DNA of 64,000 bases from Pseudomonas sp. dw_358. GTDB taxonomy: Bacteria > Pseudomonadota > Gammaproteobacteria > Pseudomonadales > Pseudomonadaceae. This document shows, one piece after another, positions 1 through 11,700 of the stretch. The stretch is taken from NCBI RefSeq assembly GCF_018449655.1, contig NZ_JAAVUX010000004.1, forward strand, positions 283,591 through 347,590, given 5' to 3'. Made by a program: the position numbers and the translations under genes. The notes beneath the pieces were generated by a model. It had not been told where the DNA came from. It ran no database searches and saw only the letters and a program-made list of their open reading frames with translations. The first letter of the stretch is position 1. Each line of letters starts with the position of its first letter.

Positions 1-2364
1 CATGGCTGGAAAGCCAAGTACGAGATCCTGCCCGGCAAGGAAAAGGTCATCGAGGAATTGCGCCGTCTGGCCAAGGATGCCGACACCATCTATCTCGCAA
101 CCGACTTGGATCGCGAGGGGGAAGCCATTGCCTGGCACCTGCGCGAAGCCATCGGCGGTGACGACAGCCGCTACAAGCGCGTGGTGTTCAACGAAATCAC
201 CAAGAAAGCCATTCAGGAAGCCTTTTCCCAGCCGGGCGAACTGGACATCGATCGGGTCAATGCCCAGCAGGCCCGACGTTTCCTTGATCGCGTGGTGGGT
301 TACATGGTCTCGCCGCTGCTGTGGCAGAAGATCGCCCGTGGCCTGTCGGCCGGCCGTGTGCAATCGGTGGCGGTGAAGCTGGTGGTGGAGCGTGAACGCG
401 AGATTCGTGCCTTCAACCCCGAAGAATACTGGGAAATTCACGCCGACCTGGGTACTGCCAAGAATGCCAAGGTGCGCTTTGAAGTGGCCCGTGAAAAAGG
501 CGAGGCCTTCAAGCCGCTGAACGAAACTCACGCCATGGCGGCGCTGGAGAAGCTCAAGGCGTCCAGCTACAGCATCATCAAGCGCGAAGACAAGCCCACC
601 AGCAGCAAGCCGTCGGCCCCATTCATCACCTCGACGCTGCAGCAGGCCGGCAGCAACCGCCTGGGCTTCGGCGTGAAGAAGACCATGATGATGGCCCAGC
701 GCTTGTACGAAGCCGGCTACATCACCTACATGCGTACCGACTCGACCAACCTGTCGGCCGATGCCGTGGAAATGGCCCGTACGTACATCGAGAACGAGTT
801 CGGCAAGCAGTACCTGCCAGCCGCGCCGATGGTTTACAGCAGCAAGGAAGGGGCTCAGGAGGCCCACGAAGCCATCCGTCCTTCCGATGTCAACACCCAC
901 CCGAGCAAATTGACCGGCATGGAGCGCGACGCCGAGCGTCTGTACGAGCTGATCTGGCGCCAGTTCCTGGCCTGCCAAATGCCGCCTGCGCAATATCTGT
1001 CCACCACCGTCAGCGTGGCAGCCGGCGACTTCGAGCTGCGCGCCAAGGGCCGTATTCTCAAGTTCGATGGTTACACCCGGGTTCTGCCCCAGGTCGCCAA
1101 GCCAGGCGACGACGATGTGCTGCCGGAAATGAATCAGGGTGAAGTGCTCAAGCTGATCCAGCTGGACCCGACCCAGCATTTCACCAAACCGCCGGCACGT
1201 TACTCGGAAGCCAGCCTGGTCAAGGAAATGGAAAAGCGCGGTATTGGCCGTCCGTCCACCTATGCCGCCATCATTTCGACCATCCAGGATCGCGGCTACG
1301 TGGCCCTGCACAACCGCCGCTTCTATTCCGAGAAGATGGGCGACATCGTCACCGAGCGCCTGTCCGAGAGCTTCTCCAACCTGATGGACTACGGCTTCAC
1401 CGCCGGCATGGAAGAGAACCTCGACGACGTGGCCCAGGGCGAGCGTGACTGGAAGAACGTGCTGGACGAGTTCTACGGTGACTTCAAGACCAAGTTGGAC
1501 GTGGCCGGCGCTGCCGACAGCGGCATGCGTGCCAATCAGCCAACGCCCACAGATATCGCCTGCCCGGTATGTGGCCGGCACATGATGATCCGCACGGCGT
1601 CCACCGGCGTTTTCCTTGGCTGCTCGGGTTACAGCCTGCCGCCCAAGGAGCGCTGCAAGGAGACCATCAACCTGATCCCCGGTGATGAAATCGCTGCGGA
1701 TGACGAAGGTGAATCCGAGTCCCGTGTCTTGCTGGGCAAGCATCGCTGTCCGATCTGCACCACGGCCATGGACGCCTACCTGGTTGATGAGAAGCGCAAG
1801 CTGCACATTTGCGGCAACAACCCCGATTGTGTGGGTTACGAGATCGAAGAAGGTGCTTACCGCATCAAGGGCTACGAAGGCCCGAGCCTGCAGTGCGACA
1901 AATGCGGCAGCGAAATGCAACTCAAGACCGGTCGTTTCGGCAAGTTCTTCGGCTGCACCAATGCCGAGTGCAAGAACACTCGCAAGCTGCTCAAGAGCGG
2001 GGAAGCGGCACCGCCGAAGATGGATGCAGTGAAGATGCCGGAGCTCAAGTGCGAGAAGGTCAACGACACCTACGTGCTGCGTGACGGCGCTTCCGGGCTG
2101 TTTCTCGCCGCCAGCCAGTTCCCGAAAAACCGTGAAACCCGTGCGCCGCTGGTCCTGGAGATCGTCCCGCACAAGGATGAGATCGATCCCAAGTATCACT
2201 TCCTCTTCGACGCGCCGAAGAAAGACCCCGATGGCCGTCCGGCAGTGATTCGTTACAGCCGCAAGACCAAAGAGCAATATGTGCAGACCGAGGTCGAGGG
2301 CAAACCGACGGGCTGGCGTGCATTCTTCGATGGCAGTGCCTGGAAAGTCGAAGACAAGCGTTGA
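1..2364 (+). CDS. topA: DNA topoisomerase I (5'-truncated by window edge)
   Basis: Type IA topoisomerase that relaxes negatively supercoiled DNA through a 5'-phosphotyrosine intermediate. The frame is open from base 1, so roughly 80 N-terminal residues lie outside the window (787 codons seen). The TOPRIM acidic motif DLDREGE is near codon 35 and the catalytic Tyr sits in ITYMRTDST (Tyr codon 243). The C-terminus carries three cysteine-rich zinc-ribbon modules, at about 1561-1660 (CPVC...), 1750-1850 (CPIC...) and 1894-1975 (CDKC...), followed by a basic tail. This is the usual Pseudomonas length and architecture. It is followed closely by a small conserved gene in the same direction. Identification is secure; only the start is missing. 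Confidence 0.98.
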   Translation, partial: HGWKAKYEILPGKEKVIEELRRLAKDADTIYLATDLDREGEAIAWHLREAIGGDDSRYKRVVFNEITKKAIQEAFSQPGELDIDRVNAQQARRFLDRVVGYMVSPLLWQKIARGLSAGRVQSVAVKLVVEREREIRAFNPEEYWEIHADLGTAKNAKVRFEVAREKGEAFKPLNETHAMAALEKLKASSYSIIKREDKPTSSKPSAPFITSTLQQAGSNRLGFGVKKTMMMAQRLYEAGYITYMRTDSTNLSADAVEMARTYIENEFGKQYLPAAPMVYSSKEGAQEAHEAIRPSDVNTHPSKLTGMERDAERLYELIWRQFLACQMPPAQYLSTTVSVAAGDFELRAKGRILKFDGYTRVLPQVAKPGDDDVLPEMNQGEVLKLIQLDPTQHFTKPPARYSEASLVKEMEKRGIGRPSTYAAIISTIQDRGYVALHNRRFYSEKMGDIVTERLSESFSNLMDYGFTAGMEENLDDVAQGERDWKNVLDEFYGDFKTKLDVAGAADSGMRANQPTPTDIACPVCGRHMMIRTASTGVFLGCSGYSLPPKERCKETINLIPGDEIAADDEGESESRVLLGKHRCPICTTAMDAYLVDEKRKLHICGNNPDCVGYEIEEGAYRIKGYEGPSLQCDKCGSEMQLKTGRFGKFFGCTNAECKNTRKLLKSGEAAPPKMDAVKMPELKCEKVNDTYVLRDGASGLFLAASQFPKNRETRAPLVLEIVPHKDEIDPKYHFLFDAPKKDPDGRPAVIRYSRKTKEQYVQTEVEGKPTGWRAFFDGSAWKVEDKR

Positions 2365-2375
2365 CTTGAGTATAG

Positions 2376-2397
2376 GGCCGCCGTCTCTACGGCGGCC
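2376..2397. other. GC-rich perfect hairpin downstream of topA
   Basis: GGCCGCCGT / ACGGCGGCC form a perfect 9-bp stem with a 4-base loop, 12 bases after the topA stop. No T-run follows, so it is not a canonical intrinsic terminator. It may be an mRNA-stabilising or attenuating hairpin between topA and the next gene. Confidence 0.55.
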
Positions 2398-2426
2398 GCG
2401 CCGGCCTCATGACAAGGGTGATTCCC

Positions 2427-2945
2427 ATGGCAAAAGAACGCTATACCCGCACCAATCAGAAGATCTATTTTGCCGGTCTTGCCCTCGGGGCGCTCGGCAG
2501 GGCTGAAAGTGGTGAGTCAGTAAGCGCGTCGGGCCTGGCTCAAGCCGAGCGCGAGTCGGCACTCTTTCATCTCTATGGGGCGTTGCTCGGTCTGTGCCAC
2601 GAGATTGCTGGCTACTACCGTTTGCCTCACGCGGCAGATCCCAGCGCGGAGTCACTGCTGGGGGCGGTGCAGGACCTGGCTATTCCCGAGCTGGCCGAAT
2701 TGATCGAACTGGCGCATAACCGCGAAACCTGGTTGGCGCGTCTGCTTAGCGAATATGCCGCACTGTTTCTGCCACCCCAAGCGCCGAGAGTCGCCAAAGG
2801 TGATGTACGCGTCGCGGTCATCCAAGTGATTCAGTTGGATGAGGCGGAGACTGAAGAAGGTCTCACTCGGGCAGAGCTGGAAACCTGGCGGCAGAATTTG
2901 AAAGGTCTGGCCATTCGTTTTCGCGAAGGCTTGAGTGAGTGCTGA
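2427..2945 (+). CDS. Conserved Pseudomonas hypothetical protein (DUF6586-like)
   Basis: A 172-residue soluble protein with no signal peptide or membrane segment, mostly helical with many Leu, Ala and Glu. It begins MAKERYTRTNQ. An in-frame ATG six codons upstream (2409) exists, but the MAKERYTRT start matches what I recall of the family conserved beside topA in Pseudomonas. The family assignment is from memory of this locus and was not verified. No catalytic motif is visible and the function is unknown. The tail (ETWRQNLKGLAIRFREGL) is amphipathic, which would suit protein-protein contact. Confidence 0.8.
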   Translation: MAKERYTRTNQKIYFAGLALGALGRAESGESVSASGLAQAERESALFHLYGALLGLCHEIAGYYRLPHAADPSAESLLGAVQDLAIPELAELIELAHNRETWLARLLSEYAALFLPPQAPRVAKGDVRVAVIQVIQLDEAETEEGLTRAELETWRQNLKGLAIRFREGLSEC

Positions 2946-3011
2946 CAACTATTTCGTAAAGCGCCGATGTCGCTGTTACAATATTGGGCTTTCGTGGAGA
3001 CTCATTACCTT

Positions 3012-3254
3012 ATGCCAACGTCCTTTCTTGAAATTGTCGAGTTGCCTGACGGTCGCATCGAACTGCGCCGCGCCGACGACGAAGGCTCTCTGGTAACCCT
3101 CAATTTCTCCGAGGATGCCAAACTGTTCCTCCACGGTCAGCACGTGGAGGTGGCCAAGGCCATGCTTAGCGTCGGCGTGCAGATGGCTGGCAAGCTGGCG
3201 GAAGGGGATACGTCTGTCGAACCCGACGAAGACGGGCCGCGGGTTCTTCACTGA
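3012..3254 (+). CDS. Small conserved hypothetical protein
   Basis: An 80-residue acidic protein starting MPTSFLEIVELPDG. A longer frame begins at 2967, but the part between 2967 and 3012 is leucine- and tryptophan-rich and reads like untranslated leader, so the ATG at 3012 is preferred. It has a beta-rich N-terminal half (ELPDGRIELRR, SLVTLNFS), a helical middle and an acidic tail. It lies 66 bases after the preceding conserved gene on the same strand and converges on sulA. No motif gives a function. Confidence 0.75.
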   Translation: MPTSFLEIVELPDGRIELRRADDEGSLVTLNFSEDAKLFLHGQHVEVAKAMLSVGVQMAGKLAEGDTSVEPDEDGPRVLH

Positions 3255-3267
3255 CGCCTTGGGCTGC

Positions 3268-3771
3268 TCAGCCCAGGCGAATATTCAGACTCTGTGCCGC
3301 GCCTTGGCGTGCGGCATTCGTCAGTTGCTGCCGAGCACTGGCGTTCAATGGGTTCACCCAACTGACCACCGTGTGGCTGCGGCCCAACTTCAATGCTTCG
3401 CAGGCCAGCTGCAACGCGTTTTGTGTACCCCGAGTCTGCAACAGCAAGATACGCTCTCGATTTAGCCCGGCATCCCGTAGCCACGCCTGAGTCAGGCTGG
3501 AGGGCGGGGCGATCAGGGTCAACCAGCGGGCATCCTGTTCTTCGCTCAACTCGCGCAGCATGGGTGCCAGCAGGTTCAGGCAGCTTCCCGCAGAACCGCG
3601 CAACGACATCTCGCTGAAAAACTCCGGGTCGTCACCCTTGGCGCCGGCCTGAGCCCATTTGCCTGCGGGCTCGGCCACCTGAAACAGGGGCATGGCGGGC
3701 TGTACCATGAACGCTTCGAAAAGCGACAGCTGACCTTGCTGATGGGACTGTGGTTGCGCGGGAAAATGCAT
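3268..3771 (-). CDS. sulA: Cell division inhibitor SulA
   Basis: SOS-induced inhibitor that blocks FtsZ polymerisation during DNA damage. The 167-residue product has the SulA core: a glutamine-rich N-terminus, then RWLTLIAPPSSLT, RILLLQTRG and VVSWVNPLN segments typical of this RecA-like fold. The start is the ATG at 3771 with a good ribosome site (GGAGAGG) eight bases upstream. It lies 11 bases after the lexA stop on the same strand, so it is co-transcribed with lexA and controlled by the LexA boxes upstream of lexA. The lexA-sulA pair is the standard Pseudomonas arrangement. Confidence 0.93.
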   Translation of the reverse strand: MHFPAQPQSHQQGQLSLFEAFMVQPAMPLFQVAEPAGKWAQAGAKGDDPEFFSEMSLRGSAGSCLNLLAPMLRELSEEQDARWLTLIAPPSSLTQAWLRDAGLNRERILLLQTRGTQNALQLACEALKLGRSHTVVSWVNPLNASARQQLTNAARQGAAQSLNIRLG

Positions 3772-3782
3772 GCTGCCTCTCC

Positions 3783-4394
3783 TTATCGACGGATAACGCC
3801 GACACTCAAGCCTTCGATGACCAGTTCCTGATCCTTGAGGTCAACTTCGATGGGTGCGAATTCCGGGTTCTCTGCCAGCAACCAGACCTTGCTGCCTTCG
3901 CGCTTGAAGCGCTTGACGGTGACCTCATCGCCGATGCGCGCCACCACGATCTGGCCGTTGCGGGCCTCGCGGGTGGTGTGCACCGCCAGCAGGTCACCGT
4001 CGATGATGCCAATGTCCCGCATGCTCATGCCATGGACCTTGAGCAGGTAGTCCGCCTTGGGGTGGAAGAACGCCGGGTTGATGTTGCAGGACTCTTCGAT
4101 GTGCTGCTGGGCGAGGATCGGCGCGCCGGCCGCGACTCGACCGATCACCGGCAGCCCGCTTTCTTCGAGCGCCTTGGGATCGAACCCGGGAATACGGATG
4201 CCCCGTGATGCGCCGGGGGTCATTTCGATTGCACCCTTTCGCGCCAGAGCCTTGAGGTGTTCTTCAGCGGCATTGGGTGATTTGAAACCCAATTCCTGGG
4301 CGATTTCCGCTCGGGTTGGCGGAAAGCCGTTGTCTTCAAGGCAGCGCTTGATGAAAGCGAGAATCTCGGCTTGGCGTGGCGTCAGTTTAAGCAT
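3783..4394 (-). CDS. lexA: LexA repressor
   Basis: Repressor of the SOS regulon that cleaves itself when stimulated by RecA filaments. The 203-residue protein has the winged-helix DNA-binding domain (residues 1-70, with [13 protein letters not shown]), the Ala-Gly cleavage site in VAAGAPIL, the catalytic Ser in [10 protein letters not shown] and the catalytic Lys in EVTVKRFK. It is first in a two-gene unit with sulA and is transcribed away from psrA. Two LexA boxes lie 11-45 bases upstream of its start, showing autoregulation. Confidence 0.98.
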   Translation of the reverse strand: MLKLTPRQAEILAFIKRCLEDNGFPPTRAEIAQELGFKSPNAAEEHLKALARKGAIEMTPGASRGIRIPGFDPKALEESGLPVIGRVAAGAPILAQQHIEESCNINPAFFHPKADYLLKVHGMSMRDIGIIDGDLLAVHTTREARNGQIVVARIGDEVTVKRFKREGSKVWLLAENPEFAPIEVDLKDQELVIEGLSVGVIRR

Positions 4395-4404
4395 GTTGGG
4401 CGCT

Positions 4405-4420
4405 CTGTCTTTTTATACAG
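4405..4420 (-). promoter_or_regulatory. LexA (SOS) box, proximal
   Basis: On the minus strand this reads CTGTATAAAAAGACAG, matching CTG-N10-CAG with an AT-rich centre. It begins 11 bases upstream of the lexA start codon. Confidence 0.93.
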
Positions 4421-4423
4421 TGA

Positions 4424-4439
4424 CTGGGATTATATACAG
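4424..4439 (-). promoter_or_regulatory. LexA (SOS) box, distal
   Basis: On the minus strand this reads CTGTATATAATCCCAG, again CTG-N10-CAG. It lies three bases from the proximal box, so two LexA dimers could bind side by side, giving tight repression of lexA-sulA. Confidence 0.93.
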
Positions 4440-4576
4440 TGCGAGCGGCTTGGCAATGGCGCTGTTGCCCTGAACACGAATTTAAGGCTTTGCCACGCAA
4501 CCGTATCGGTGATGGCCAGTGGCTGCGAGGGTATGCTTGAATAGGCAACCGATCAGCCAAAGGGTGGCCGTCAGAC

Positions 4577-4606
4577 TTGACAACGCAATGCTTTGAAACG
4601 TATGTT
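4577..4606 (+). promoter_or_regulatory. Probable sigma-70 promoter of psrA
   Basis: TTGACA at 4577-4582 is a perfect -35. An 18-base spacer leads to TATGTT at 4601-4606 as -10. The -10 lies inside the first PsrA operator, consistent with autorepression. Confidence 0.6.
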
Positions 4607-4621
4607 TCAAACAAGTGTTTG
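4595..4621 (+). promoter_or_regulatory. Tandem PsrA operators
   Basis: Two adjacent palindromes are present: GAAAC-N4-GTTTC (4595-4608) and CAAAC-N4-GTTTG (4608-4621), sharing one base. Both fit the published PsrA consensus (G/C)AAAC-N2-4-GTTT(G/C). They cover the -10 region and lie 15 bases upstream of the psrA start. Long-chain fatty acids are known to release PsrA from such sites. Confidence 0.88.
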
Positions 4622-4636
4622 TCAGGCGGAGTTGCC

Positions 4637-5347
4637 ATGGCCCAGTCAGAAACCGTTGAGCGCATCCTTGATGCCGCCGAGCAGCTGTTCGCGGAAAAAG
4701 GTTTTGCCGAGACCTCGTTGCGGTTAATCACCAGCAAGGCAGGCGTCAACCTGGCAGCGGTAAATTATCATTTCGGTTCGAAAAAAGCCTTGATTCAGGC
4801 GGTGTTCTCGCGTTTCCTCGGTCCCTTTTGCGTCAGTCTTGACCGTGAACTGGAGCGCCGCCAGGCACGGCCAGAGCACAAGGCCAGCCTGGAAGAGCTG
4901 CTGGAGATCCTGGTGGAACAGGCCATGGGCGTGCAGCCGCGCAGCGGCAATGACCTGTCCATCTTCATGCGCCTGCTGGGCCTGGCGTTCAGCCAGAGCC
5001 AGGGGCACCTGCGCCGCTACCTCGAAGACATGTATGGCAAGGTTTTCCGTCGCTACATGCTGCTGGTGAACGAAGCCGCGCCGCGCATTCCGCCGCTGGA
5101 GTTATTCTGGCGGGTGCATTTCATGCTCGGCGCCGCAGCCTTCAGCATGTCGGGTATCAAGGCACTGCGGGCCATTGCCGAGACCGACTTCGGCGTCAAC
5201 ACCTCCATCGAACAGGTCATGCGCCTGATGGTGCCGTTTCTCGCCGCCGGCATGCGGGCCGAATCCGGGGTCACCGACTCGGTCATGGCCGCCGCACAAC
5301 TGCGTCCGCGCAATAAATCAAGCGCGCCTGCCGCTGCAAAAGTTTAA
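4637..5347 (+). CDS. psrA: TetR-family fatty-acid-responsive regulator PsrA
   Basis: The 236-residue TetR regulator starts MAQSETVERILDAAEQLF and has a helix-turn-helix at about residues 25-46 (ETSLRLITSKAGVN... NYHFGSKKAL). The rest is an all-helical ligand and dimer domain. In Pseudomonas, PsrA represses itself and the fad beta-oxidation genes, activates rpoS, and binds long-chain acyl ligands. The lexA-psrA-nagZ neighbourhood is the canonical locus. A longer frame starts with TTG at 4577, but that codon is part of the promoter, so the ATG at 4637 is used. It is followed within 10 bases by nagZ, implying co-transcription. Confidence 0.95.
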   Translation: MAQSETVERILDAAEQLFAEKGFAETSLRLITSKAGVNLAAVNYHFGSKKALIQAVFSRFLGPFCVSLDRELERRQARPEHKASLEELLEILVEQAMGVQPRSGNDLSIFMRLLGLAFSQSQGHLRRYLEDMYGKVFRRYMLLVNEAAPRIPPLELFWRVHFMLGAAAFSMSGIKALRAIAETDFGVNTSIEQVMRLMVPFLAAGMRAESGVTDSVMAAAQLRPRNKSSAPAAAKV

Positions 5348-5356
5348 GGATTGATG

Positions 5357-6367
5357 ATGAGTTCCAGCCTCCAAGGCTCCCTGATGGTGGATATTGCCGG
5401 TACTTGGCTGACCGCCGAAGATCGCCAACTGTTGCGCCAGCCCGAAGTGGCCGGTCTGATTGTCTTCGGTCGCAACATCGAGCACCCGCGCCAGGTACGC
5501 GAACTGACAGCAGCGATCCGTGCCGTGCGCCCCGATCTGATCCTGGCCGTCGATCAGGAGGGGGGCCGGGTGCAGCGCTTGCGCCAAGGTTTCGTGCGGT
5601 TGCCGGCCATGCGTTCGCTGGCGGGCTGTGACCATGCCGAATACCTGGCCGAGCAATGCGGTTGGCTGATGGCCACCGAAGTGTTGGCGGTGGGCCTGGA
5701 CCTCAGCTTCGCTCCCGTGCTCGACCTCGATCATCAGCGCAGCGCCGTGGTCGGCACGCGCGCCTTCGAAGGTGACCCTCTGCGCGCCACGGCGCTGGCC
5801 GGGGCCTTCATCAAAGGTATGAACGCAGCAGGCATGGCCGCCTGTGGCAAGCACTTTCCGGGTCATGGCTGGGCGGAGGCCGACTCCCACGTGGCCATTC
5901 CTGTCGATGAGCGCAGCCTTGAACAGATCCGTGCGCTGGACCTGCTGCCCTTCGCCCGCTTGAGCCGTCAGTTGGCAGCCGTGATGCCAGCCCATGTCAT
6001 CTATCCACAGGTGGACAACCAGCCCGCCGGTTTCTCGCGCAAGTGGCTGCAGGATATCCTGCGGGGCGAGCTCGGATTTGACGGCGTGATTTTCAGTGAT
6101 GACCTGTCCATGGCCGGTGCTCACGTGGTGGGTGACGCGGCCAGTCGTATCGAAGCGGCGTTGACGGCCGGTTGTGACATGGGGTTGGTGTGCAATGACC
6201 GCGCTGCCGCAGAGTTGGCCCTCACCGCTGCGCAGCGCTTGAAGGTCACACCCTCGCCACGGATTGCGCGGATGCGTGGGCAAGCGGTGGCCGGGGCCGA
6301 TTACAAGCAGGGCCCGCAGTGGTTGCAGGCGTTGGGTGCGTTGCGTGAGGCAGGGTTGGTTGGGTAG
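5357..6367 (+). CDS. nagZ: Beta-N-acetylhexosaminidase NagZ
   Basis: Cytoplasmic GH3 enzyme that removes GlcNAc from 1,6-anhydro-muropeptides during cell-wall recycling. Its products feed AmpG-AmpR signalling to AmpC beta-lactamase. The 336-residue protein has the family hallmarks KHFPGHG (substrate and general acid loop) and SDDLSMAGA (nucleophile Asp). Two ATGs lie at 5354 and 5357. AAGGA at 5346-5350 is spaced six bases from 5357, so that start is preferred. It lies 10 bases after psrA and converges on the helicase gene. Confidence 0.96.
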   Translation: MSSSLQGSLMVDIAGTWLTAEDRQLLRQPEVAGLIVFGRNIEHPRQVRELTAAIRAVRPDLILAVDQEGGRVQRLRQGFVRLPAMRSLAGCDHAEYLAEQCGWLMATEVLAVGLDLSFAPVLDLDHQRSAVVGTRAFEGDPLRATALAGAFIKGMNAAGMAACGKHFPGHGWAEADSHVAIPVDERSLEQIRALDLLPFARLSRQLAAVMPAHVIYPQVDNQPAGFSRKWLQDILRGELGFDGVIFSDDLSMAGAHVVGDAASRIEAALTAGCDMGLVCNDRAAAELALTAAQRLKVTPSPRIARMRGQAVAGADYKQGPQWLQALGALREAGLVG

Positions 6368-6374
6368 GGCGTTT

Positions 6375-6395
6375 GGCTTGATGAGATATCAAGCC
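6375..6395. other. Symmetric hairpin between convergent genes
   Basis: GGCTTGAT / ATCAAGCC make a perfect 8-bp stem with a 5-base loop in the 41-base gap between the nagZ stop and the helicase stop. There is no U-tract on either side. It is probably a Rho-independent-like or 3'-end-protecting structure serving both genes. Confidence 0.5.
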
Positions 6396-6408
6396 AGGCA
6401 CCTGCCCA

Positions 6409-8718
<2,310 letters not shown>

Positions 8719-11700
8719 CTACTTGCCAACTTTGGGGGTGAGACGTTCGAACAGTGCCTCAATGGTATTGAAGCGCTCATCGGCACGTTCCATGGGCACC
8801 ATGAACTTGAACAGTGTCGCCCCTTCGAACTTGTAACGCTTTGGCTGGCTCTGGATCAGTTTGATCAGGGTCAACGGGTCGACCGGAGTGTCGGCAGCAA
8901 ACTCGATGCGACCGCCCTGAGGGCCGCCGTCGACTTTCTTGATTCCGAGTTTTTCCGCCTGCAGCTTGAGCAGGGTGATACGCACCAGGTTCTTGGTCGG
9001 CTCGGGGAGCAGACCGAAGCGATCGATCATCTCCACCTGCAGGTCCTTGAGGCCGTCCTCGTCGACCGCCGAGGCGATGCGCTTGTACAGGATCAGCCGC
9101 GCGTGCACATCGGGCAGGTAGTCTTCGGGAATCAGGGCCGGCAGACGCAGGTTGATTTCCGGGCCGCCGCCCAGCGGCTGGTCCAGGTTGGGTTGCTCGC
9201 CCTTGCGGATCGCCTTGACGGCGCGTTCGAGCATTTCCATGTACAGGGTGAAGCCCACGGCCTGAATCTGCCCGCTCTGGCCCTCGCCCAGCAGCTCGCC
9301 GGCACCGCGTATCTCCAGGTCGTTGGTGGCCAGCACAAAGCCGGCCCCCAGGTCCTGGGTCGCGGCGATGGCTTCGAGGCGCTTTTCGGCGTCCGGGGTG
9401 ATCTGTTTGCGCGGCGGCGTCAGCAGGTAGGCATAGGCCTGGTGGTGACTGCGTCCGACCCGGCCGCGCAGCTGGTGCAACTGCGCCAGACCGAATTTGT
9501 CGGCGCGTTCGATGATGATGGTGTTGGCGCTGGGCACGTCGATGCCGGTCTCGATGATGGTCGAGGCGATCAACACGTTGAAGCGCTTGTGGTAGAAGTC
9601 ACTCATGACTTGTTCCAGCTCGCGCTCGCGCATCTGCCCATGGCCAATGCCGATCCGCGCCTCGGGGACCAGTTCGGCAAGGTCGGTGGCGCATTTCTCG
9701 ATGGTCTTGACGTCGTTGTGCAGGTAATACACCTGGCCGCCGCGCAGCAGTTCGCGCAGCAGAGCTTCCTTGACCGTGCTCTTGTTCTCTTCCATCACGA
9801 AGGTGCGCACAGAGAGCCGTCGGGCGGGCGGGGTAGCGATGATGGAAAGGTCGCGCATGCCGGCCACGGCCATGTTCAAGGTGCGCGGGATCGGCGTGGC
9901 GGTCAGGGTGAGAATGTCGATTTCGCTGCGCAAGGCCTTGAGCTGCTCTTTCTGGCGCACACCGAAGCGGTGCTCTTCGTCGATGATCACCAGGCCCAGG
10001 TTCTTGATCTTGACGTCGTCCTGCAACAGCTTGTGGGTACCGATGACGATGTCGATCTTGCCCTCGGCCAGATCGGCGACGGCGGCATTGATGTCCTTGG
10101 TCGACTTGAAGCGGCTCATGACCTCAACGGTCACCGGCCAGTCGGCGAAGCGGTCGCGAAAGCTGTTGTAGTGCTGCTGGGCGAGCAGGGTGGTAGGCAC
10201 CAGAATCGCCACCTGGCGGCCGCCGTGCACGGCGATGAACGCCGCGCGCATGGCCACCTCGGTCTTGCCAAAGCCGACGTCGCCGCACACCAGGCGGTCC
10301 ATGGGCTTGGGCGCGAGCATGTCGCTGCGCACCGCGTCGATGGCCGACTGCTGGTCCGGGGTTTCCTCGAACGGAAAGCCGGCGCTGAAGGTGGCGTAAT
10401 CCAGGGTCGGGTCGGCAAACGCGTAGCCTTCTCGGGCGGCGCGGCGGGCATAGATGTCCAGCAACTCGGCAGCTACGTCGCGCACCTGCTCGGCGGCCTT
10501 GCGCTTGGCTTTCTGCCAGGTCTCCGAGCCCAGGCGGTGCAGCGGTGCCAGCGCGTCGTCGCTGCCGGTGTAGCGAGCGATCAGGTGCAGGTTGGCCACC
10601 GGCACATAGAGCTTGGCGTGCTCGGCGTATTCCAGGGTCAGAAATTCGGCCGCCTGGCCTTCGATTTCCAGGGTGGCCAGGCCCAGGTAGCGCCCCACGC
10701 CATGGTCGATGTGCACCACCGGTGCGCCTTCGCGCAGCTCGGTGAGGTTCTTGATCACCGCGTCGTTGCTGACATCGCTGCGCTTCTCGCGGCGCCGACG
10801 TTGCATGACCCGCTGGCCGAACAGCGGGCTTTCGGCGATCAAGGCCAAGGCTGGGTCGTCGAGCACCAGGCCTTCGTCCAAAGGCGCGATGGTGATCGCC
10901 AGCCGGTCGCTGCCGGCGGTGAATTCGTTCCAGTTGTCCACCGTGCGCGGGCGCAGCTTCAGGCGCTCGAGCAGTTCCAGCAGCACCTCGCGGCGGCCGG
11001 CCGACTCGGCGGTGAAGAGCACGCGGCCGGGGAAGGAATCGAGGAAACCCGACAACGCCGCCAGCGGCTGGCTGGCCTTGGCCTCAATGGCAAGGTCGGG
11101 CAGGGCACGTGCCGGGAAGCGCTCGCGGCCGACGCCGGTGCCGACATCCTCCTGGCTGGCCACCACGCGGGGCCAGGACTTGAGTCGGGCAAAGCAGTCC
11201 TCCACCGGCATGAACAGCTCGGCTGGCGGCAGCAGTGGCCGGGAGAGATCGCCGCGTCGCTCTTCGTAACGGGCGCGCACGTCGCTCCAGAAGTTCTCGG
11301 CGGCCTGCTCGATACCCGGCAGCGAGAACACCTGGGTGTCCTGGGGCAGGTAATCGAACAGGGTCGAGGTGTCTTCGAAGAACAGCGGCAGGTAGTACTC
11401 GATGCCGGCCGGGGTAATGCCGCTGCTCAGGTCCTGGAAGATCGTGCTGCGGCGAAAGTCCACATCGAAGCGTTCGCGAAAGCGCGCCTTGAAGCGCGTG
11501 ACTTCTTCCTTCTGCAACGGAAATTCCCGGGCGGGCAGCAGGCGCACCGACTCGACCTTGTCGATGGAGCGCTGGGTCTCCGGATCGAAGGTGCGCAGGG
11601 TCTCGATTTCGTCGTCGAACAGGTCGATCCGATAGGGCAGCTTGCTGCCCATGGGGAACAGATCGATCAACGCGCCACGGACCGTGAACTCGCCGTGTTC

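Noticed and set aside
2376..2397. Intrinsic terminator of topA
   Set aside because: The stem is perfect but no U-tract follows; listed only as a hairpin.
4577..4636. TTG start extending psrA by 20 residues
   Set aside because: The TTG is the -35 element, and the added residues would encode the promoter and operators.
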